NCBI GenBank assembly: GCA_029240935.1
Contig: JARDZI010000039.1
Location: 1-40,654, forward strand
DNA: 40,654 bases
DNA from: Clostridiales bacterium
GTDB taxonomy: Bacteria > Bacillota > Clostridia > Clostridiales > Caloramatoraceae
Direction: 5' to 3'
How positions within the stretch are numbered: the first letter of the stretch is position 1; every line of letters begins with the position of its first letter. A program made the translations under genes and the position numbers. Positions 20,310 to 28,048 of the stretch are shown here, one piece after another. The notes beneath the pieces were generated by a model. It worked only from the letters and a program-made list of their open reading frames with translations, searched no databases and was not told the DNA's origin.

Positions 20310-20393
20310 GGTGGGTCTAGCATAGGCACAGTTTAGCCAGTGAGAGCACTGGGTACGAGTTTGTTAAAATAGATGTAAATTTTGTGGGAGATA

Positions 20394-20425
20394 GGCTGCA
20401 GTGAAAAAGTAATTTCACTGCAGCC
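20394..20425. other. Perfect 13-bp stem-loop lacking a T tract
   Basis: GGCTGCAGTGAAA-AAGTAA-TTTCACTGCAGCC. Confidence 0.65.
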
Positions 20426-20505
20426 CATCTTACTAAGGCACTGCTTATAGTATTAATAACTGTCCCTTTTATCTTATATATATTCCTTTATAATGTAATT
20501 ACGTA

Positions 20506-20532
20506 TAAATATTTGCTGGAAAGGTACGATAA
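20506..20532 (+). promoter_or_regulatory. Predicted sigma-D (sigma-28) promoter for flagellin
   Basis: TAAA (20506-20509), N15, TACGATAA (20525-20532), against consensus TAAA-N15-GCCGATAA. Confidence 0.65.
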
Positions 20533-20565
20533 TACAAATGGAAGTGTGTACCAGGAGGTGGAATT

Positions 20566-21408
20566 ATGATAATATCCCACGATATCAATGCTCTTAGAAT
20601 ATGCAATAATATAACAAGACTGCAGGCCTATTCATCAAAGTTAATGCTTCAACTCTCCTCAGGACTGAGGATAAATAGTGCGGCAGATGATCCTGCGGGT
20701 CTTGCTATTTCAGAGAGGATGAGAGCACAAATAAGAGGGCTTAATCAGGCAGCAAGAAATTCTCAGGATGCCATATCTCTTATGCAGACATCTGAAGGTG
20801 CACTGAATGAGACCCACAGCATTCTTCAAAGGGTCAGAGAGCTTATTGTTCAGGCATCCAATGGAACATATAATTCTGATGACCATGAGAACATTCAAAA
20901 TGAAATAAACAGCCTTATAGAAGAGGTTGACCGAATATCAGATCATACTCAGTACAATACTCTTAATCTTCTTGATGGTACTTATAGTAAAGGCAAAAAG
21001 GGTTTGGAATTTCAAATAGGAGCAAATGCAGGTCAGACATCCACAATATTTATTGAGGATATGGGGTCAGATGCACTTGGTGTTGGAGATATAAATATAA
21101 TTGGTAAATCATCTGAGGAAATTTCTTCATATCTTGATGTTTTAGATAAGGCAATCAGTGAGGTGTCAGGTCAAAGAGGGAGCCTTGGAGCAAGTATTAA
21201 TGTGATGGAAATGAGAATTGATTACCTCAATACAACCGCTGAAAACCTTGAAGCTGCTGAATCAAGGATAAGAGATGTTGATATGGCAAAAGCAATAATG
21301 GAATTTGCCAAAACACAGATACTTCTTAAAGTTTCTTTAGCCTTGCTTGCTCAGGCAAATCAAAGCAGAGAAAATGTTTTAATCCTGCTTTTGGGAAATT
21401 TTAGATGA
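20566..21408 (+). CDS. Flagellin
   Basis: Flagellin N-terminus (MIISHDINALRICNNITRLQ...LSSGLRINSAADDPAGLAISERMRAQIRGLNQAARNSQDAISLMQTSEGALNETHSILQRVRELIVQASNGTY) and C-terminus (ESRIRDVDMAKAIMEFAKTQILL...LLAQANQ). Confidence 0.95.
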   Translation: MIISHDINALRICNNITRLQAYSSKLMLQLSSGLRINSAADDPAGLAISERMRAQIRGLNQAARNSQDAISLMQTSEGALNETHSILQRVRELIVQASNGTYNSDDHENIQNEINSLIEEVDRISDHTQYNTLNLLDGTYSKGKKGLEFQIGANAGQTSTIFIEDMGSDALGVGDINIIGKSSEEISSYLDVLDKAISEVSGQRGSLGASINVMEMRIDYLNTTAENLEAAESRIRDVDMAKAIMEFAKTQILLKVSLALLAQANQSRENVLILLLGNFR

Positions 21409-21420
21409 AAGAAGTAAATA

Positions 21421-21449
21421 TTGACTCGGTGGAAAATACAGGATAGAAT
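21421..21449 (+). promoter_or_regulatory. Sigma-A type promoter of the ABC exporter leader
   Basis: TTGACT (21421-21426), 17 bp, TAGAAT (21444-21449). Confidence 0.65.
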
Positions 21450-21495
21450 TAAATTATAAAATCTGATTAATAAAACCTAAGGAGGTATTCTATAC

Positions 21496-21516
21496 ATGAT
21501 TACTAAAGCTTGCTAA
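21496..21516 (+). CDS. Putative 6-codon leader ORF (MITKAC)
   Basis: ATGATTACTAAAGCTTGCTAA preceded by AAGGAGG (21479-21485); lies between a strong promoter and hairpins. Confidence 0.35.
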   Translation: MITKAC

Positions 21517-21550
21517 TTTATTTCAATGAAATAAACCTAAAGAAACATCC

Positions 21551-21572
21551 AAGGCCTAAGTATAGGTTTTTT
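21551..21572 (+). terminator. Candidate leader terminator 1 (attenuator)
   Basis: AAGGCCTA-AGTA-TAGGTTTT (includes two G-U) running into TTTTTT; competing pairing AAACCTA (21533-21539) / TAGGTTT (21563-21569). Confidence 0.45.
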
Positions 21573-21698
21573 GGTCATGCTTCTTTTAGGAAAGCAGGTA
21601 GTCATTTATAGAACAAGAGCTTAGTTTTTATGGCATGTTGACAAACAGGTGTCTTTGTTTGTATGCATTTATTGTGTTGTAAAATAAGAAGTCTTTGG

Positions 21699-21732
21699 AC
21701 TGTAGGATAGCTATGCTTTCCTGCAGTTTTTT
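21699..21732 (+). terminator. Candidate leader terminator 2
   Basis: ACTGTAGGA ... TCCTGCAGT followed by TTTTT. Confidence 0.6.
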
Positions 21733-21807
21733 ATTGTTTATCCCAGGTTGCTGACTGTCCGAGGGGGTAGCCCTGCAAAAAGTTAGAACAAGATTGGAGA
21801 TGAGAAT

Positions 21808-23574
21808 ATGAAAAAGAAAAAATACTTCGGTTCATTTTTAATAAAATACCTTAAGGGCCAAAGTAAAATCATGATACTTCTGGTAGTATTTTTAATTGGT
21901 AATATTGTAATGCAGATTGCTGCCCCCCAGGTGCTCAGTTATTTTATTGACTCTGCCAAGTCAGGAAAAACATTTGGATATATCAGTCTGATAGTTTTAA
22001 TCTATATGATCACAATCATTCTGAACATGGCTGGGGGCTTATGGGAGTCATATTTTTCACAGCGTTTTGGATGGAAGATTACCAATGCATTCAGAAGGGA
22101 TGTGTTGGCCTGCTTTCTTAAAATAGATATGAAACATCATGAGAAGTGGACCAGCGGTGAAATGATTACAAGGCTGGATGAGGATGTGGAGGGGCTTTTC
22201 TCCTACTTTTATATGTTGATTTTTAAGCTGGTGGGAAGTACACTGCTTATGGTTGGCGTACTGACAGTTCTGGTGGTGAAAAATCCAGGTATTGCTGCAG
22301 CTATGCTGATGTTCAGTATAGTTTCGGTTTGGATATTTAAGGCAATACAGGATTATGGAATGAAGCTGTATGTTAGGCGTTCAGCAGCAATTTCGAAATT
22401 TAACGGGATTATGAAGGAAAGAATAGATAATGTAGTTGAGATTTGTACAAACGCTGCAGAAGGATATTCCCTTCACAGCTTGAATGGGGCAATGAAAAAA
22501 CGATTCAGGGAAAGCCTGCCTGCAGGAATGATGTATTCGAGACTTTGGAGTGCATCAACGGCTCTTGACAGCATCGTAACTGCACTTTCTCTTGGAATTG
22601 CAGTAATATTGTGGGACAAAGGACTTATCACACTAGGGACGGTGTATCTCATTCATACCTATACGGGGATGATATTTGATCGACTTCAGGATTTCAGAAA
22701 CTATCTCACCAAGCTGCAGACCTCGAAGGCAGGGCTTATAAGGGTAAAGGAAATGCTGGATATTGAGAGTTCCATTGCTGAAGGGACATATGAAACAGAG
22801 GGCAGGGAGATTATGCTAGAGGTAAAGGATTTAAGCTTTGGGTACACTGAAAATAAAGATGTGCTTTATGATATTTCCTTTAAGTTAAGTCCTGGGGAAA
22901 GGCTAGGTATAATGGGGGAGACTGGCTGCGGGAAAACCACCCTGGCAAAGCTTCTGGCCAGGTTGTATGAATTTGACCGTGGTGAAATTCTGCTAAATGG
23001 AATCAGTGTAAAGGAGCTTAAGGGTGAAAGTCTGAGAGCTGTAATTGCCTACTGTACCCAGGAGGTTCAGTTGCTGCATGGAACCTTGAGGGATAATATC
23101 ACATTATATAATGAAGACTTTTCTGATGGCAAGATACTTGATGCAATAAAGCAGATGGGACTTGAGGAGTGGTTTGAAAAGTTTACTGAGGGTCTTGATA
23201 CAAACCTGGAAATGGGTGAGAACAATATATCCGCAGGGGAGGCTCAGCTGATTTCTATAATCCGCTTGTTCCTTAAGGACCCAGCAATCCTTATTCTAGA
23301 CGAAATTTCATCTAGGCTGGATTATGTAACTGAACAGAGAATTCTGTCTGCAATTGATGTTCTTACCCAAAATAGAACTGTCATTACCATTGCCCATAAG
23401 CTAACCCCACTTAGATGGATTGACAGCATAATGATATTGAAGGACGGAAGAATAGTTGAATATGGCAGAAAAGAGGAGCTGGAGCAAAATGAGTCGGGAA
23501 GGTTTTACAGCCTGTGCAGGGCCATGGAAAGGAATGTGGAGGTGGTAATAAATGAAGAAGCAAGGGTTTCATAG
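21808..23574 (+). CDS. ABC exporter subunit A (fused TMD-NBD, heterodimeric multidrug/lipid/peptide type)
   Basis: Six-TM-like N-terminus; Walker A GETGCGKTT; degenerate signature ISAGEAQ; Walker B AILILDEISSRLD with catalytic Glu. Confidence 0.93.
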   Translation: MKKKKYFGSFLIKYLKGQSKIMILLVVFLIGNIVMQIAAPQVLSYFIDSAKSGKTFGYISLIVLIYMITIILNMAGGLWESYFSQRFGWKITNAFRRDVLACFLKIDMKHHEKWTSGEMITRLDEDVEGLFSYFYMLIFKLVGSTLLMVGVLTVLVVKNPGIAAAMLMFSIVSVWIFKAIQDYGMKLYVRRSAAISKFNGIMKERIDNVVEICTNAAEGYSLHSLNGAMKKRFRESLPAGMMYSRLWSASTALDSIVTALSLGIAVILWDKGLITLGTVYLIHTYTGMIFDRLQDFRNYLTKLQTSKAGLIRVKEMLDIESSIAEGTYETEGREIMLEVKDLSFGYTENKDVLYDISFKLSPGERLGIMGETGCGKTTLAKLLARLYEFDRGEILLNGISVKELKGESLRAVIAYCTQEVQLLHGTLRDNITLYNEDFSDGKILDAIKQMGLEEWFEKFTEGLDTNLEMGENNISAGEAQLISIIRLFLKDPAILILDEISSRLDYVTEQRILSAIDVLTQNRTVITIAHKLTPLRWIDSIMILKDGRIVEYGRKEELEQNESGRFYSLCRAMERNVEVVINEEARVS

Positions 23575-25318
23575 GCTTTTTATACAATTGCTATTATACA
23601 AGCCATGGATGTTCGCTATCAGTGTGCTGCTTAATATAGTAATTTTTTCTTACAGTGCAGCAATAGCCTATTTTGTCCGTGAGATTCTGAATTTTATTGA
23701 AGGCTCCCTAGGAGGTGGAAGGGTACTGCCCCAAATAGTACCCTTCCTTGCAGGAATTCTCGGGGTTTCACTTGTAAGAATAGCTGCCATCAAGCTGTGT
23801 GCCCTGATGGATAATGTTCAGGTCTTCCATTATGAAAATCTTCTTAGAAACAATATAATGAAAATGGTATATAGGAAGGACAATATAAAAAACATTGCAG
23901 GTAAATCAGAAAAGGTATTTGAGGTTGTAGATGATGATGTTCCAGTCTGTGCTTTTCCATCTCAGCTTTTATCTGAGGTGACTGGTTTTGTGGTTTATTC
24001 TTTGATTGCTATTGCATCCCTTCTACTAATCAACTGGAGGGTAACGATTTATATATTTATTCCGCTGTCAATGGCAATACTGATAATTAATACTGCATCA
24101 AACAGGATTAAGAGAAACCGAAGGGTGAACCGTGAAATTCACTCAAAGGTAAGTGAATCAATCAGCGATACTGCAAAGCTAGTTCAGACAATCAAAATTT
24201 CTGGTTCTGAGAACAGCATTTTAAAGCATTTTGAAAAGCTGAACAGAACCAGGCTTGATGCTGTGTTGAAGGATACTCTCTTCGAAGCAGGCCTTCAGGC
24301 TGTGCTTGGCAGCACTGTATATATTGGAACTGGGGTCATGATGCTTGTGGTTGCAAGGAGTATGATTAAAGGTGAGTTTCCTATAGGAGATTTCAGCATG
24401 TTTGTAGTATATCTAGGAACTCTTGCAAGCTGTGTAGACAGGATTTTGGAGTTGGTATCCTTAAGTAAGCAGGCAGAGGTTTCTTATGACCGAATCATTG
24501 AGCTTGTGGGGGAAGAGAAGGCTAATAAACTGACAGCATATTGTGATTTAAGTGCTTTTCAAGACCTGGGAAAATTTAAATACAGATGTATGGAAAGAAC
24601 TCCTCTTATAGAGTTTAAAGTCAGAAATCTTACCTACGAGCATGATAACAGAAATGGTATATGCGATGTGAGCTTTAACCTGAAACCGGGAGAGGTTATT
24701 GCTGTGGCTGGGGGGGTTGGTTCGGGGAAATCCACCCTGCTCAATATTCTTATGGGAGTAATCCCCAGGGATTCTGGCCAGGTTTTCTGGAATGGCACAG
24801 AGGTTCAAAACATCAGAGAGTTTTTCAAACCTCCAAATGCTGCCTACACAACCCAGATTGCAAAAATGTTCAGCGATACAATAGGGGAGAATCTGCTGCT
24901 TGGAAAGGATGCCAGCCAGGGGAAAATAAGGGATGCACTGTACAGTGCAGTGTTTGATGGTGATGTTTCAGAAATGGAAGGTTACCTTGATACCTATGCA
25001 GGCAGCCAAGGCAGCATGCTTTCGGGAGGTCAGATGCAAAGGCTTGCCCTTTCGAGAATGTTCATCCATGATGCGGAGATTTATATGATGGATGACAGCA
25101 CCAGTGCAATCGATATTGAAACTGAAAAGGAATTCTGGAACCGTTTTGAGAAAAACATTGCCAAGAGAAAATTCGCCTGCATAATTGCTTCCAACAAAAG
25201 GCATGTGCTGCAGCGTGCTGACAAGATTATCTTTATGAAGAAGGGTCATGTCATGGACTGTGGAAAATTCGACGAACTCTCAGCACGCTGTGAGGAATTC
25301 ACCAGCATATATGCATAA
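23552..25318 (+). CDS. ABC exporter subunit B (fused TMD-NBD) with non-canonical Walker B
   Basis: Walker A GGVGSGKST; signature LSGGQMQRLALSR; Walker B EIYMMDDSTSAID (Glu replaced by Asp). Overlaps the upstream gene by 23 bp. Confidence 0.93.
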   Translation: MKKQGFHRLFIQLLLYKPWMFAISVLLNIVIFSYSAAIAYFVREILNFIEGSLGGGRVLPQIVPFLAGILGVSLVRIAAIKLCALMDNVQVFHYENLLRNNIMKMVYRKDNIKNIAGKSEKVFEVVDDDVPVCAFPSQLLSEVTGFVVYSLIAIASLLLINWRVTIYIFIPLSMAILIINTASNRIKRNRRVNREIHSKVSESISDTAKLVQTIKISGSENSILKHFEKLNRTRLDAVLKDTLFEAGLQAVLGSTVYIGTGVMMLVVARSMIKGEFPIGDFSMFVVYLGTLASCVDRILELVSLSKQAEVSYDRIIELVGEEKANKLTAYCDLSAFQDLGKFKYRCMERTPLIEFKVRNLTYEHDNRNGICDVSFNLKPGEVIAVAGGVGSGKSTLLNILMGVIPRDSGQVFWNGTEVQNIREFFKPPNAAYTTQIAKMFSDTIGENLLLGKDASQGKIRDALYSAVFDGDVSEMEGYLDTYAGSQGSMLSGGQMQRLALSRMFIHDAEIYMMDDSTSAIDIETEKEFWNRFEKNIAKRKFACIIASNKRHVLQRADKIIFMKKGHVMDCGKFDELSARCEEFTSIYA

Positions 25319-25401
25319 AAAAAGGTTTCACAGCCGCCTCATAAGTCACAAGTGCTAAAGGAAGGGTTGAAAGGCTTTCTCTGAAGCTTAAATAAGATTA
25401 G

Positions 25402-25427
25402 AAAAGGCAGTCCTAGGACTGCCTTTT
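25402..25427 (+). terminator. Rho-independent terminator
   Basis: AAAAGGCAGTCC-TA-GGACTGCCTTTT, perfect 12-bp stem. Confidence 0.8.
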
Positions 25428-25527
25428 ACTATGAGTAATACATTTTTCAATAATCTGAAGGAGAACAATCTATATATTTTCTCAAACATTCGGGAAAAAA
25501 GTTTTGGAGAAACATAAAGGAAGGAAT

Positions 25528-25968
25528 TTACCTAATGTAGCCTTTCATCATTGTTACCATATCCCCCATGGGTACACTTTCATAATTACATGTAAATATA
25601 ACTATTATATCTTCTTCAACTGCTCTGAGAATATAACTTTTATACCCTGATGCATTTCCATAATGCTCGTAACTGCTTCTTCCCTTTGAATCTTTATATA
25701 TGTACCAACCATATCCATAAGACTCTTTATTAGGGGTATATATCTTATCCTAGGATTCCTTGCTTATTAATTTCTGTTCAGTCAGTGCGTTCTCCCATTT
25801 AATCAAATCTTCTACAGTGGAGCAAAGCCCTGAAGCTCCAATTACTGACCCAATATTTAATAAGGTCCATGGTTTTTCTGCTTTTTCCTTGTTTTCAGTT
25901 TGATATCCAACTGCTAAATTATTTAACTGACCATTTGAATCTTTAGATGTATTAAGATATTCTTAAGA
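25528..25968 (-). pseudogene. Decayed serine hydrolase / class C beta-lactamase-like gene, C-terminal part
   Basis: Reverse strand translates as EYLNTSKDSNGQLNNLAVGYQTENKEKAEKPWTLLNIGSVIGASGLCSTVEDLIKWENALTEQKLISKES*DKIYTPNKESYGYGWYIYKDSKGRSSYEHYGNASGYKSYILRAVEEDIIVIFTCNYESVPMGDMVTMMKGYIR*. In-frame TAG at 25750-25752 and TAA at the 5' edge. Confidence 0.75.
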
Positions 25969-26137
25969 CTTTTTTCATTTGTTCTTAAACTTTATTAATT
26001 ATAATAAGTAGGACAAGTAGATTTACTAACCAAGCTAACAAAAATGTAAGGTTATTGTAAGGATAATAAATGGATGAAAAAAATTGCTTGTATTAAAATT
26101 ACACTTGAATAGGTATGTAATTTGGGAGGTGATATAT

Positions 26138-26803
26138 ATGAAAAGGTTTCTTGGTGCTGCAGCAGTAATAATACTATTATTTGTATGCATGTTTGCTTTA
26201 AGTGGAAAAAAGGATTATGAAAATTATTCTCTAGATAGTAATTTAATTCATCAAATATCAGTGAACAACTCTAATTATGTGCATATAGACGAGATGCCTG
26301 ACAATCTGAGAAATGCTGTGATTGCGGCTGAAGATACAAGGTTTTACTGGCACTATGGTTTTGATATGGTTGGAATTGGCAGAGCATTAGTCAGCAATAT
26401 AAAAAGTGGTTCCTTGAAAGAAGGGGGAAGTACTATAACCCAGCAGTTAGCTAAAAATTTGTTTTTGTCCAGGGATAAAAAAATATCCAGGAAGCTTGAA
26501 GAACTAATTCTTGCAATAAAACTGGAAGGTATGTATACAAAGGATGAGATATTAGAAATGTATCTAAATATAATTTATTATGGTTCAGGTGCCTATGGAA
26601 TAGGAAATGCAAGTCAAGTATATTTTGAAAAGGATGTTTCAGAGCTTTCTTTAGAGGAATGTGCGTTACTAGCGGGTATTCCTAAAGCACCTTCATTATA
26701 TAATCCAAAAGCAGATTCTGAAAAAGCAAAAAAACGTCAAGATACAATACTTAATCTGATGGAGCAACAGGGCTTCATCAAGCTTACTACTGCTTCCCAT
26801 TAG
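26138..26803 (+). CDS. Stand-alone GT51 peptidoglycan glycosyltransferase (monofunctional transglycosylase-like)
   Basis: GT51 motifs AAEDTRFYWHYGFD, GGSTITQQLAKNLFLS, KLEELILAIKLE, EMYLNIIYYGSGAYGI, LLAGIPKAPSLYNP; N-terminal TM; no transpeptidase domain. RBS gggaggt before the ATG at 26138. Confidence 0.9.
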   Translation: MKRFLGAAAVIILLFVCMFALSGKKDYENYSLDSNLIHQISVNNSNYVHIDEMPDNLRNAVIAAEDTRFYWHYGFDMVGIGRALVSNIKSGSLKEGGSTITQQLAKNLFLSRDKKISRKLEELILAIKLEGMYTKDEILEMYLNIIYYGSGAYGIGNASQVYFEKDVSELSLEECALLAGIPKAPSLYNPKADSEKAKKRQDTILNLMEQQGFIKLTTASH

Positions 26804-26827
26804 GTGACAGCCAGCTCATAAGTCACA
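26803..26827. repeat. Copy of ~25-bp dispersed intergenic repeat (GGTGACAGCCAGCTCATAAGTCACA)
   Basis: Related copies: reverse complement of 1492-1516 (21/25), 25327-25350 (20/24) and a partial copy at 3749-3768 (16/20). Confidence 0.6.
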
Positions 26828-26885
26828 TGATATGTACTCCAGGGGACCCTTGCTAAACCGCAATAAATCACCTTCAAATGTTGCG

Positions 26886-26914
26886 TTGACTGAAAATTTT
26901 AAGTATGTTAATAT
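26886..26914 (+). promoter_or_regulatory. Putative promoter of GntR-family regulator
   Basis: TTGACT (26886-26891), 17 bp, TAATAT (26909-26914). Confidence 0.45.
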
Positions 26915-26963
26915 AATCATAGTTTATAGAAAGTTAGCATATTTCTTTAAGAAGGAGATACTT

Positions 26964-27692
26964 ATGAAGCAGATAGTACAGCTGTCAGAACAAATAACAC
27001 AAAAAATATTGTATGAAATCACTAGTGGAAAATATTTAAATGAAAAGCGCTTACCTCCTGAAGTTGAAATTGCAGCATACTTAGGGGTTAGTCGCACCTT
27101 AGTTAGAGACTGTTTAGCTGTACTTGAAAGGGAAGGCTTTATCAGTCGTAAGCATGGGGTTGGTACTATTATTAACAGGCATGTTATAAATGTGGATACA
27201 AGAATGGATTTAGAGAAAGAGTTTTTAGAAATGATTGAAGCTTCAGGTCAAAGGGCAAATATAGCATATACTGATATAAAAGAAGTAGCTGCTGACAAAG
27301 AGATCGCAGAAAAGTTGCAAATTCATGAAGCTGATCCAATATTTCATGTAACAAGAATGATTACAGCTGATAAAAAACCTGCTATTTATTGTATAGACCA
27401 TATCGCAAAAAAACTTCTTGCAGAAGAAAATTATAATATAGAAGAGTTAAGAATGCCTATATTTAATTTCTTAAAAGATTATTGCCATATAGATGTTTAT
27501 ATGGACTTAACTGAGGTTAAAGCAGTTGGAGCTAATGATACTGTAGCAAAATTTTTTAAAGTTGAAAAAGGTTCTCCCCTTCTGTATATGGATGAAGTGG
27601 GATATACTTTCAAGGGAGATCCAGTTATATATTCAAAAGAATATTATATGGATGGAATTTTAAAACATATGATGCTTCGCAAAAAAATCTAA
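26964..27692 (+). CDS. GntR family transcriptional regulator with UTRA domain
   Basis: wHTH QITQKILYEITSGKYLNEKRLPPEVEIAAYLGVSRTLVRDCLAVLEREGFISRKHGVGTII plus UTRA-like C-terminus (ADPIFHVTRMITADKKPAIYCIDHIAKKLL...GSPLLYMDEVGYTFKGDPVIYSKEYYMDG). Confidence 0.92.
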   Translation: MKQIVQLSEQITQKILYEITSGKYLNEKRLPPEVEIAAYLGVSRTLVRDCLAVLEREGFISRKHGVGTIINRHVINVDTRMDLEKEFLEMIEASGQRANIAYTDIKEVAADKEIAEKLQIHEADPIFHVTRMITADKKPAIYCIDHIAKKLLAEENYNIEELRMPIFNFLKDYCHIDVYMDLTEVKAVGANDTVAKFFKVEKGSPLLYMDEVGYTFKGDPVIYSKEYYMDGILKHMMLRKKI

Positions 27693-27736
27693 TATATATA
27701 ATAAATAAAGTAGAATATTAACATTGTGATTTTCAT

Positions 27737-27775
27737 AAAAGCTGTTGGCATATAAATTATGTCAACAGCTTTTTA
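27737..27775 (+). terminator. Rho-independent terminator after gntR
   Basis: AAAAGCTGTTGgCATA...TATGtCAACAGCTTTTT. Confidence 0.85.
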
Positions 27776-27866
27776 TATTTCATGAAGGATTTTGTCGTTT
27801 TGCGTAGAATGCTATTATAATTCCTTTTATTATAGCTTTTGTATCTTAAAAAATTAATCCATTAAC

Positions 27867-27895
27867 TTGACAAAGCATATAAAATAAATTATATT
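27867..27895 (+). promoter_or_regulatory. Promoter of BMP-type nucleoside uptake operon
   Basis: TTGACA (27867-27872), 17 bp, TATATT (27890-27895). Confidence 0.65.
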
Positions 27896-27931
27896 AAAAT
27901 TGGTAGTACTAATATAGGTAATACCAATTTT
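27896..27931. promoter_or_regulatory. Inverted repeat at predicted transcription start (operator or attenuator)
   Basis: AAAATTGGTA (27896-27905) / TACCAATTTT (27922-27931), perfect 10-bp arms, 16-nt spacer. Confidence 0.55.
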
Positions 27932-28048
27932 TATAACCAAAGGAAAATCTACTTTACTTAAATGCTTAATTTATAAAGTTATCTAAAGCTTAGGCTTACG
28001 ATAAAGAAATTATTTGCCTGTAAAGGGTGAGAAAGAAGGAGAGATAAC

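Noticed and set aside
21735-21800. T-box-like element before the ABC exporter (gagggggtagccctg)
   Set aside because: It lacks the AGGGTGGNACCGCG T-box core and specifier features.
27932-28048. Possible purine riboswitch ahead of the BMP gene
   Set aside because: I could not find the conserved purine-aptamer core or its paired flanks in this leader, so no riboswitch is claimed.
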